Positions 54,601 through 62,284 of a stretch of DNA of 64,000 nt are shown in pieces (position 1 is the first letter of the stretch; each line of letters opens with the position of its first letter). This DNA is from Cyanidium caldarium (taxonomy: Eukaryota; Rhodophyta; Bangiophyceae; Cyanidiales; Cyanidiaceae). A program made the translations under genes and the position numbers. The DNA lies in contig JANCYW010000008.1 of assembly GCA_026184775.1 (NCBI GenBank), positions 248,001 through 312,000 on the forward strand, given 5' to 3'. The notes below the pieces were generated by a model that worked only from the letters and a program-made list of their open reading frames with translations, was not told where the DNA came from and did no database searches.

Positions 54601-55947
54601 CAGCACGTAATCCAGCAGCGTAGCCAGTTGCAGCTGGGCGTCTTCGGGCGTCTGTTCGTGCCAGCGCGAATCGCTGCTGCTGCTGCCGCCGCCGCCGCTC
54701 TCCGCGATGCCGGCGGTCGACCACCGCCCGACCACTTGTAAGATGCGGCGCGTCACCGACAACGCCAGCGTGCGCACTTCCACTGCGTCCGGCAGCAGGA
54801 GACACCGCTTCAGCGTGTCTAGTGTCGGTGCGGCTAGCAATGCCGTCGACGCCGTGTTTGCCGCGACATCGTCGGCATCGTCCAACACCAAACTCAGTGC
54901 GCTGAGCAGGTTGGCCAGGTCGTGACGGCGCTGGACCGCCGCCCGCACGCCCAGCAGCGACGCAATGGTCGGCACCATGCCGGCCAAACTGCCGGCTTCG
55001 GTCCATCGCGCACGGATCAAGCGGGTCAGCAGCACCCGCAGCATGTACAACGCATCTGAGGCGGACGCCGATAGTGTGCCGGTCAAGTGGCGATCGTTGG
55101 CGCCGCTCAGCGACACCTCGTGCTCCACAAACGCCAGCAGCGACTGGATGGCGCTGCAGCCCACCGCGCCCAGAACGCTGCCCGTGGTGTCGCGGTGGCC
55201 GACGGAGTCCTCGTCGGCCACGTCCGGAGCATCACCTTCAGCCCGGTCGCTGACGCGTTCGCGCTGCTGCAGCACGCGCACCGTGAACGCCAGTGCGCGC
55301 CGCATCTCCACCCAGGCGCCGTGCAAATGCGCCAGACGCTGCATCGTCGCGGTGAAAAACGTGCACTCGGCCTTATCCCGCGGTCCCGTCGTCATCTCGC
55401 CGTTCACTCCGATCGACTCGCTCACCGAAACACGACCCGCATGCCACCACAGCAGGGCGAACAAATCCAGTGCACTGCACACCAGGCGCGCGCTGATATC
55501 CACAGCCGAACCGCTGCCCGTCGTCGCACCCGCTGCTGCCATCGTATAGGCGCGCGATACCGCCCACTCGCCCGCCGCCATGCCATCGCCCACTCCGGCC
55601 ACCACGGCGCGCACCAGCAGCTGCAACGCCTGCATGCCCTGCAACAACTCTTCCGGCGCCGGTGCATCGCTTCCGTTCCAGCCCGGAAACGAGCGCGCAT
55701 CCACCGCCACTCCCCTCATCCAGTCCAGCAGCCATACCGCACTCCCCTGTCGCTGTCGAAAGGAGACCGAGGCCGCACAACACCGCTGCACGTAACACCG
55801 CAGACAGACGCGCGGACGGGTGCGCCCCGGCGATATCCATCCCGTCGCCTGGCTGCCCTCGGCATGCGTCGACGACACCGCTGCCGCGGCACCGCCCAAC
55901 AGCCACTGAGATGTCTCTTGCGGATGCACCACCGTGCACGTTGTCAT
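51634..55947 (-). CDS. Very large helical protein, function unknown
   Basis: 1437 residues from the ATG at 55947. I recognise no family. Composition is Ala/Leu/Val-rich with regularly spaced amphipathic helices (ASDALYMLRVLLTRLIRARW; LALSVTRRILQVVGRW; SVECLDAFFDAVASVLKDAL), which suggests a HEAT/ARM-like alpha-solenoid such as those in scaffold, transport-adaptor or tRNA-modification helper proteins. Acidic Ser-rich loops interrupt it. No zinc finger, kinase or transmembrane segment is seen, and no targeting signal is clear. Earlier in-frame ATGs (56049 and 56154) exist, but they add only an Arg-rich stretch running towards the PEX6 stop; the start is therefore uncertain. Confidence 0.72.
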   Translation of the reverse strand: MTTCTVVHPQETSQWLLGGAAAAVSSTHAEGSQATGWISPGRTRPRVCLRCYVQRCCAASVSFRQRQGSAVWLLDWMRGVAVDARSFPGWNGSDAPAPEELLQGMQALQLLVRAVVAGVGDGMAAGEWAVSRAYTMAAAGATTGSGSAVDISARLVCSALDLFALLWWHAGRVSVSESIGVNGEMTTGPRDKAECTFFTATMQRLAHLHGAWVEMRRALAFTVRVLQQRERVSDRAEGDAPDVADEDSVGHRDTTGSVLGAVGCSAIQSLLAFVEHEVSLSGANDRHLTGTLSASASDALYMLRVLLTRLIRARWTEAGSLAGMVPTIASLLGVRAAVQRRHDLANLLSALSLVLDDADDVAANTASTALLAAPTLDTLKRCLLLPDAVEVRTLALSVTRRILQVVGRWSTAGIAESGGGGSSSSDSRWHEQTPEDAQLQLATLLDYVLECLCCGGPALVLGATPGIVASPDEEAGSPAPAADCPQWPADESSLMLWQCLQVFTAAGEEHIRLRAVLLCLECASVALRALEQRRQHLEGGDSRESPPVMQRLLHDSLQLIGRCMAAHAVRSSQAAMECVSEVAVAVLDAALLPAMGLSVECLDAFFDAVASVLKDALATPAAESVRMHAVPLSVALLESVLLVLDAPDSDRHRALAQWLCRRAPARHALGHACALCWSTETHSGLADVMANQWAPRWVVFAADLPADVWERGDVVMAADTTTSIHRTSVGLEWWVAELWGAGAQAVHATLRIESVWQAAGGTAAVLRAFAHWPTPSPSAEQRHTRTAELLLRQLLEVAGGAPQLVSLAAVQRAFTSTPEWDVDDSAMDAAIPEVCIVAYHALCLDALEEHDVDDSVRDLTSEMPEMAALEVQLHEALQRLVEEPARLSRVLTWAHDHPLMYRCLGCLLSRQQPQGGVRACWEVLLRRWNDTLPPVSLVLDYLEAFGAPALAKALTVGTSNASREQHTAAHRGELTVQLALPHIPPISRPRVVSALVEAAVEARQAGWLACLLNAVYEEAAQQHRIGTVAEMLAAHAALANRWLCAGALECLFPDATDADVGRTESGSPPDGDPVIDAWSLLGAATVLLQQLLLLLPSAKTRNAETEAITATTVSERVLHRVAARLAAVARGIRQEEALRGQALVARCFNATHALLLAVMHIGVGERYGRWEGAGDGLHHYLVHFAKIAAAHAWSTDGMTGAAVKDAPALHRAASVAALGYLASAMQCGGALADAIITQAIRPLGASGGDDAMGWLRHLPTSAGGSLLTYVTLRTVRLAVERGGREAVDILGGRGEAGAVAAFHAVMNVALSDVHAGWITAELRTGIHVDEAEQKVNAGPDSALHSEAVRLLRAIMALSERDLDSHSKGDSSGETLVDVLEEHAHLLQRAGAARQVVDEGVRARMMQPAVPTVYWVHGWLIPVDIPHTRTNPQLPPLH

Positions 55948-56212
55948 GAGGAGAATAGCACCCACTGCCGTGTTCACTCCATCGAATGCGTGTATCGCCC
56001 GACCGCCGCGATGTTCAACGCGACGAGAAATTCCGACACGCATCCCCATCGGGGCGCGCCGATGTCGCGCTCGAGACGATGGAATCGCGCATGCACACAC
56101 ACGCAGACGCACACGCGACGTGGCGATCACGAGCGATGGGACAGGCGACAGCATCGTTACGTCGACTCTCCCGTCCCACACACCACGACGCCCTCCCGTT
56201 CCCCGTGGGACG

Positions 56213-59143
56213 CTAACCAGAGAACTGTTCCTGCATGCGGCGATACTTGCGCAAGTCGTCCGCAGTGACCGAGCTGCGCGCCTGACGCGCCGCACTCAAC
56301 AAGTCGTCCTGTGTGACGACCACATCCACCTCGGCCGCAATCTCCTCTCCCTCTTCCTCTTCCTCGCTCTCGGCACGCTCCTCCTCATCCTCCTCTCCAC
56401 GGTCCGCGACGGCACTATCCGAGTTGCGTGTCCGCATTCCGTTCGCCATCGGTCGCGCAGCAGCCCCGTCGTGATATTCGTGGGCCACGGTGCGTTTGGC
56501 AGCACGCAACCAGGCGGTGGCACACACGCCGTACATATCCGCACCGGTCATCAGCGGTGGGCAGTGTGCCAGCACCTCCGTCAGATCCACCTCCGGCGCC
56601 AGGAGGAACTGGCGCAGCTGCGCCTGCAGAATCACGCGGCGTTCGGCATCGCTCTCGGCCACGCCCAGGAACACCATGCGGTCGAAACGGCCCGGACGCA
56701 GCAGTGCCGGCTCCAGCAGATCCGGCCGGTTGGTGGCGCCGATGACAAACACCAGCCGCTGCCTGTCGGCATCCGCTTCCGCGGCCGCTGCCTCCTCCGC
56801 CTGCCCAGCACCGCCCATCCCGTCCAGTTCAGCCAGCAGTTGCGCCACTACCCGGTCCACCACCCCGCCCGAGTCGCTGCCCAGACCGCGACGCGGTGCG
56901 ACGCTGTCCAGCTCGTCGAAGAACACGATGCAGGGCGCGTGGGCGCGCGCCCGCTCGAACACCTCGCGGATGTTGCGCTCGCTCTCGCCGATGTACATGT
57001 TGATCAGCTCCGGGCCCTTCACGCTAATAAACGCGCAGTCGCATTCGGTGGCCACCGCCTTGGCCAGCATGGTCTTGCCAGTGCCCGGCGGGCCGTACAA
57101 CAGCACGCCCGAACGACGTCGGAAGCGGGCTTGCGGGTGGACAGCACGCGCCTCACGCAACAAGTCCATAATCTCCGCCTTGGCCGCCGTCAAGCCGCCG
57201 ATATCGTCCCAGGTGACGCGCGCATAATTGGGCACGCCCAGCGTGGTGGCCGCGCGCATTTCCCCGTAAAAGCGCAGCGCCTGCCGCAGGCGGACGCTGT
57301 CGGGCGCACCGACGGGCCCGCGCGCATGCCGCAGCACCGCCCACAGTTCGGCCTCGGTGAGGCCGCGCAGCTCTGGCCACTGTTCCGCAATGGCGGCGCC
57401 CGAATCCAAGTCCTCGGCGTGCGCCACGATGCACTGCGCCACCTGCTCGGGCGACAGCGTCGCAGTGCCCAGCTCGAACAGGAATGCAGCGCGAATGGAC
57501 TCGTCGAGGTCGCGCGGAGACGATCGCTCTCCGGCCAGGTCCGCCACCAGCATAAGCGCCCGAGAGCGTCGGTCGCCGTCAGAGACAGGCGCATCCGATA
57601 ACCATCCCCTGGTCCCACCGGAAGGCGCCCCACCGCCGATCAGTTGGTGCAACACGTATCGCAGCGCTTGTTGCTGCTCCACGGTCAGCCGGCCCGACTC
57701 CACCACACTCGCACCGAGCCACTCGGTCACCGCGTCAAAGCGCGTCAGGTAGAGAATGCAGGGCGCCGAATCGCGCCACCGCTGCTGCGCCAGTTCCAAC
57801 TGCGCCAACAGCGCCATAAAGGGGTCGGGACGGCGGGCGCGCTCCCTCCCCACCGCCGCTGACGCCGTCGCCCCCTGCATGCTGGGCAGCAGCCACGCCC
57901 AGTCTTCATTGCGATGTTCGGACATATCCGGATAGCCCAGCAACGAGCAATCCATCTCACACACATGCACACCGCTGGCGTTCGCCTCTTGCATCACCGT
58001 GTAGAGCCGTTGCGCGCTGCGGTCGCCGTGCATCAACACCGACACCGGAGTCGAAAGCGAACGCGCCCCTGACCGGAAACAGCGTCGCACCAGCTCCGCC
58101 AGCGGTTCGTACACCCCGAGCACGGAACACAGCAGCGCTTGCTGGCCAGCGTCCCGCAGACTCCATCGTCGCGGGTCCGGATAGACGGTTACGCCAGTCA
58201 CTGCCTCGCGGCGCACCAGCGTGGTGTGCACTGGGTCCACCAGCGCCCCGTACGATGCAATGGCGCCCGATGCGGTCTCCGTCGCCTGGACCTGCAGATA
58301 GATGCGGTTTCGGTTGAGCGACTCGCACCACCGCACGCCATGCAATCGTCGCCGCCTCCACTGAATATACGCCTCGGAGCGCCTTATGTCGTCGCATACC
58401 GACGAAGCGCCCTCTTCGTCCGGCAACGCCAGCGCCATCACCTCACCCGCTTTCATCACGCGCTTGCCTCTGACAGTGGCGCTGGCCGCAGCAACAGTCG
58501 CCGCCTCCGTGGCCATGCCAAAGTATTCGCGCAACGCTCGGGCGACGACCTCCTCCCGCGGCACGCCAAGACGGCCGTCATGGATCAGGGAGACGCTGAC
58601 CCGCTCGGCTACAGGTGGAGCGTATCGCTGCCCGCCGACCGTGCGATGGACGCGCAGCCGAATGAGGTCGTGATGAGCGACCGAGGTGGAGGGAGGCGCT
58701 TTTTCGGGCACCTGCTCGGCATCGGTGTTCCTGGAAAACAGGGCATACCACAGGCGATCCGATACCACCGCCACATCCCCGTCCAACTCAGCACCGGCCA
58801 CCGTCTCACGCCGCGCCACCAGATACGCCCAGTGCGTCTCGTTCACGACCACCAGCGCGCCCGACAACACCGCCAGCCGTCGCACTACCGCCGCGGTTAC
58901 GGCCACCGTGCAGTCGATATCGCAACGTACCGCACTGGGCACCAACGACGGCATCGAGATCGGTGTCGACTGCTGCTGTGTATGGCCAGCACTCCATTCC
59001 GACACCCTCACGGCCCTCAACGGCACCTGGTCGTCGGCATCGTCGGTCGAGTTCACCGCGCAGCTCGCAGCCGTCCCGCGGCGTTCCAGCGCGCTGGTCA
59101 CTGCACTGCCGAAAAAGAGCAGTCCACTCTCCGCCTCATTCAT
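56213..59143 (-). CDS. PEX6-type peroxisomal AAA+ ATPase
   Basis: 976 residues. With PEX1 it forms the hexameric motor that extracts PEX5 from the peroxisome membrane. The D2 ATPase (about 660-920) is complete: WDDIGGLTAAKAEIMDL, LLYGPPGTGKTMLAKAVA (Walker A near 681), ELINMYIGESERNIREVF, VFFDELDSVAPRRG (Walker B near 736) and ATNRPDLLEPALLRPGRFD. The PEX6-like C-terminus, LRKYRRMQEQFSG, is diagnostic. The first ATPase domain is degenerate: the Walker A position reads SVLMHGDRSAQRLY, without the GKT, as in other PEX6 proteins. Its presence implies functional peroxisomes. Confidence 0.92.
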   Translation of the reverse strand: MNEAESGLLFFGSAVTSALERRGTAASCAVNSTDDADDQVPLRAVRVSEWSAGHTQQQSTPISMPSLVPSAVRCDIDCTVAVTAAVVRRLAVLSGALVVVNETHWAYLVARRETVAGAELDGDVAVVSDRLWYALFSRNTDAEQVPEKAPPSTSVAHHDLIRLRVHRTVGGQRYAPPVAERVSVSLIHDGRLGVPREEVVARALREYFGMATEAATVAAASATVRGKRVMKAGEVMALALPDEEGASSVCDDIRRSEAYIQWRRRRLHGVRWCESLNRNRIYLQVQATETASGAIASYGALVDPVHTTLVRREAVTGVTVYPDPRRWSLRDAGQQALLCSVLGVYEPLAELVRRCFRSGARSLSTPVSVLMHGDRSAQRLYTVMQEANASGVHVCEMDCSLLGYPDMSEHRNEDWAWLLPSMQGATASAAVGRERARRPDPFMALLAQLELAQQRWRDSAPCILYLTRFDAVTEWLGASVVESGRLTVEQQQALRYVLHQLIGGGAPSGGTRGWLSDAPVSDGDRRSRALMLVADLAGERSSPRDLDESIRAAFLFELGTATLSPEQVAQCIVAHAEDLDSGAAIAEQWPELRGLTEAELWAVLRHARGPVGAPDSVRLRQALRFYGEMRAATTLGVPNYARVTWDDIGGLTAAKAEIMDLLREARAVHPQARFRRRSGVLLYGPPGTGKTMLAKAVATECDCAFISVKGPELINMYIGESERNIREVFERARAHAPCIVFFDELDSVAPRRGLGSDSGGVVDRVVAQLLAELDGMGGAGQAEEAAAAEADADRQRLVFVIGATNRPDLLEPALLRPGRFDRMVFLGVAESDAERRVILQAQLRQFLLAPEVDLTEVLAHCPPLMTGADMYGVCATAWLRAAKRTVAHEYHDGAAARPMANGMRTRNSDSAVADRGEEDEEERAESEEEEEGEEIAAEVDVVVTQDDLLSAARQARSSVTADDLRKYRRMQEQFSG

Positions 59144-59557
59144 GTCGTGTCAGTATGCTGAAATAGGCCGTCTCTACAGATACTCTCCCTGTGCATGGAT
59201 TCTGCGCTGCCACCCTCCGGTGGCTACGTCGCAGCGTTCGTCTCCCCGGGCGAAACATCGGCGGAGCGGTGTCGGCATCTCAGGACGACGCGGGTGCGAG
59301 GACGCGCAACAGGCACTGGCGCATCATGCCCCCATAACACACACACATCGAGCGCTGTGGTTTAAAAGTGAACCCGCAAGTCCGCTGAGGACGCTTGCCT
59401 ATCACCGGGTATCCCGATCCATAGGTGTGTGCAACGCTGGCGCGCAGCATGTCAGCCGTCTGGATATCGACTCGCTCGGCTGCGCACCGTCGGTCCGTGG
59501 GGAAGCGTTTGTATCTGACGTGTTGTTGCCGCTGTTGGCTCCGTGTGTGTATATCGT
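59144..59557. other. Intergenic region between PEX6 ATG and PHD gene stop
   Basis: 414 bp. Both flanking genes are on the minus strand, so this is the PEX6 promoter side. I see no tRNA, repeat or small gene. Confidence 0.5.
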
Positions 59558-61789
59558 TCAGCCCGCCGTGCGGTGGTCGCTGGGCGGCATCGTGGTGGAG
59601 GTCGTCGCCGACGGCTCTTCGACGGTGTGTTCTCGAGGCGAGCCGTGTTCGCCGGCCTCGCTTGGCACCGACGGCGACCGCGGCTGCGAGCGGGTGCTGG
59701 TCTGAAACGCCGCCACCATCTTCTTCTTCAACGGCAACAGGCCGTTGCTGTCGGCGGCGGTTTTGGTGGCCAGTTGCGCGCGGATGTTCTCCAGATGCTC
59801 CTGCAGCGAGTCGCAGCTGGCGGAAGCATCCATCGCGCCCGCCTGTTGTTCCAGTTGCGACTGATAGTGCTGTTGCAACAGCCAGGCCTTCTTGCCGAGG
59901 CGCGCACTCGGCGGTGTATCGCTCTTGTTAGAGGGCAGAAAGCCGCCGCCGCGCGGCGAGCGCAGTGGCGCCGGGCGAATACCGCGAAACACCGAGAACT
60001 CGCCGGTGACGGTGTTGCTGCGCGGTTGCAGGCCATCGGCGGCAGCCGCCAGCAGCTCGTGCGAGCCACCACTGCCACTGCTCCTGACGCCAGCGCTTTC
60101 GTAGCTGCGCTCGGTGTGCAGCGGCGGCGAAGTGACGTAGATGTCGCCCACAATCGACGACGACACGATCGCTTGGTAGGGCACGCGCAGCGCCAGGTCC
60201 TCGGCAGAGATACGCGCGTGGGTCATCGGCCACGATGACGAAGCCGAAGCTGCCGGGGGCGACGGTGCCCGCGACCCGTTGCCGCTGGCGTCGCTGCGGG
60301 CGCCCTTGCGCGACGAGCGCGAAGTCAATGCGCGGCCGCTAGGCGGCGGCGAGTAGCACTGTTGCTCGCGGTCGGCGTCGTCCTCGCCGCTCAACGACAG
60401 GCCATCCGCGATCGATGCGTTCCGCTTGCCGCCCGTCCCGTTTGGGACTGCCGGGCTGGCCGCTTCGCTGCGAGCGCGTTTGGCGGCACTCGTCAGGGCG
60501 TTCGGGCCCTCCTCCGTCAGACGTTTCTTCTTCCTCTCCAGCCGCTCCTGGCGCGCCTCCATCCGCTCGATATGACGCATGATCTGTTGCAACTTGCGCT
60601 CCTCGCGGCTGAGCCCGTTGGCCGGCGACTTGGGCGACACCACCGACATCGAGTGCATCGAGTCGTCGTTCGAGGCGGATACCAGGCTGCGCACCGGTGA
60701 CGTGTGCGGTGAGGGCTGCTTCAATGCTCTGGGCGAGCTCGACGCCGTCGGCGTTTTGGCGTCCGGCGGCGCGGTGCTCTCGGCGGCAACGGTGGCCGTG
60801 TCAGCGGTCTCCCGAACGGATGCGGCGTCCTCCTTCAATGTGTGGTACAACGACATCGGCTGCCGGTGGCTGCTGCTGCTGCTGCCGAATGCGTGCGGAT
60901 CGGTCCGCGTCGGCGTCTCTGCCGTCACCCCACTGTCGCTGCGATGCACGCCCGCAGCCGCGTCCATCAAACCTAGACCGTTTCTCCCGCCAACGCTGCT
61001 GCTGCTGCTGCTGTTGCTGCGGCTGGGCAGAACGCCGCGCTTGCCGCCGTCGCCATCGCGTCCGCCGCAGCCGGTGTTGGCGCTCTCCGTGTTGCTGCTG
61101 CTGACGCTGCTGCTGGAGGCGATCGGAAACGACTCCGCCGCTCTCGGCGCTTGCGGCGGCGCTTGGATCCCCAGCGTCTGGTACCGCGGATGCACAATAC
61201 AGTGCTTGCGGATCAGATCCGGGCGACACACTTCACAGTGGTAAGTTCCGGGCGCCTTGTTGGCCCGCAGAATGCCCATGCACTTGCCGTGCTGCCAGAC
61301 GCCACACGTCTCACACGCCAACATAAAGCCCTCGTAGTTGCTGCTGCCGCACGGACAGCGGGTCACCTCGCCGTCCACGTCGCGGTGGCCGACCTCGGCT
61401 GCCAGGCGCCGGGCGCGCTCGTAATTGCAGGCGAGCTGGGCAGCCGAAACGCCGGTTCGCTCCGATGACGGTAATTTCTTCCTCCCCGCAACGGACAACC
61501 CAGTACCGCGCTGGTCGTCCCGTTCCGCCGCCGCGGGCGCCGCCGGGAACCCGTCCCGCGGCGGTTCATCTTTGGCGATGCGCCCGCCGTCCACCACCGC
61601 AGCGCGACCGTCATCGCCCCCCACCCGCTCCTTCGCCTCCTTTTTACCCTCTCCTGTCACTGATACACTCGATTTGCCCCTGGCGCTCGTCGCCTGACCA
61701 GCCGCCTCGTCTCCGTCACCCCATTCCAGCGACACCGCCGACGACTGCAGCAGCGCCGCATCCGCTAACGCGTCCAGTGCCGAAGGCAT
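59558..61789 (-). CDS. PHD-finger chromatin protein (SET3/MLL5-like PHD)
   Basis: 743 residues. The PHD finger (C4HC3, about 147-192) reads CPCGSSNYEGFMLACETCGV, WQHGKCMGI, then YHCEVC, closest to the atypical PHD of SET3/UPF (MLL5, yeast Set3) that reads histone H3K4 methylation. No SET domain follows. The rest is disordered: Ser-rich with several Ser runs, and a basic nuclear-localisation-like patch after a helix (RHIERMEARQERLERKKKRL, about 440-460). The open frame extends upstream to 62029 with GTG only, so the ATG at 61789 is used. It is divergent from MIC60 over a short 495-bp region. Confidence 0.85.
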   Translation of the reverse strand: MPSALDALADAALLQSSAVSLEWGDGDEAAGQATSARGKSSVSVTGEGKKEAKERVGGDDGRAAVVDGGRIAKDEPPRDGFPAAPAAAERDDQRGTGLSVAGRKKLPSSERTGVSAAQLACNYERARRLAAEVGHRDVDGEVTRCPCGSSNYEGFMLACETCGVWQHGKCMGILRANKAPGTYHCEVCRPDLIRKHCIVHPRYQTLGIQAPPQAPRAAESFPIASSSSVSSSNTESANTGCGGRDGDGGKRGVLPSRSNSSSSSSVGGRNGLGLMDAAAGVHRSDSGVTAETPTRTDPHAFGSSSSSHRQPMSLYHTLKEDAASVRETADTATVAAESTAPPDAKTPTASSSPRALKQPSPHTSPVRSLVSASNDDSMHSMSVVSPKSPANGLSREERKLQQIMRHIERMEARQERLERKKKRLTEEGPNALTSAAKRARSEAASPAVPNGTGGKRNASIADGLSLSGEDDADREQQCYSPPPSGRALTSRSSRKGARSDASGNGSRAPSPPAASASSSWPMTHARISAEDLALRVPYQAIVSSSIVGDIYVTSPPLHTERSYESAGVRSSGSGGSHELLAAAADGLQPRSNTVTGEFSVFRGIRPAPLRSPRGGGFLPSNKSDTPPSARLGKKAWLLQQHYQSQLEQQAGAMDASASCDSLQEHLENIRAQLATKTAADSNGLLPLKKKMVAAFQTSTRSQPRSPSVPSEAGEHGSPREHTVEEPSATTSTTMPPSDHRTAG

Positions 61790-62284
61790 TCGCCCCCTGA
61801 CCCCGCGCGTGCACTGTTTGGACTGGTGGGGGCGTGCAGACGCTGCAAGGTGCCGCTCACCGGCTTCAGCAGTGGTCCACCCACCGTGCGCGCTCCGTCC
61901 GCCGCCCTTACGCCCGCGGGCCGGCCGTCGACGACCGCGCCCCTCTGTTTGTCCACGGCCGTTCTCCGACTCCCCACAGTGCCGTCGTGTGTGCGCGCCC
62001 TTGGCCTCCGCGAGACCGTCGGTGCGCACTCGTTATCTCGTTTCCCGCTCGTCCTGACGCTCAACACACCGCCGTGTTCCTTGCACGAACGCTTACAAAC
62101 TGCCTCGTGGCTCCGCTCGTTAACCCAAATTGTGTCACACGCGTGACGTCTTTTCAAGAGAACAATTGTCACGCACGAGGAAATTGTGTCACGCGGCTGG
62201 AACGACATGACCGCGTCGCGCAGGTAGCGCCACGCTGCGCCTCGGGCAACGTTGTCGACGACGGTCGACACGACGGCACCCGGT
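61790..62284. promoter_or_regulatory. Divergent region, PHD protein / MIC60, with triplicated AATTGTnnCAC element
   Basis: 495 bp. Three related copies lie 90-160 bp before the MIC60 ATG: AAATTGTGTCACACGCG (62127-62143), CAATTGTCACGCACG (62163-62177) and AAATTGTGTCACGCGG (62181-62196). The first continues into GTGACGTC, giving GTCAC-ACGC-GTGAC, and contains ACGCGT. A short upstream open frame (ATG at 62207, seven codons counting the stop) lies between these and the MIC60 ATG. No tRNA seen. Confidence 0.55.
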
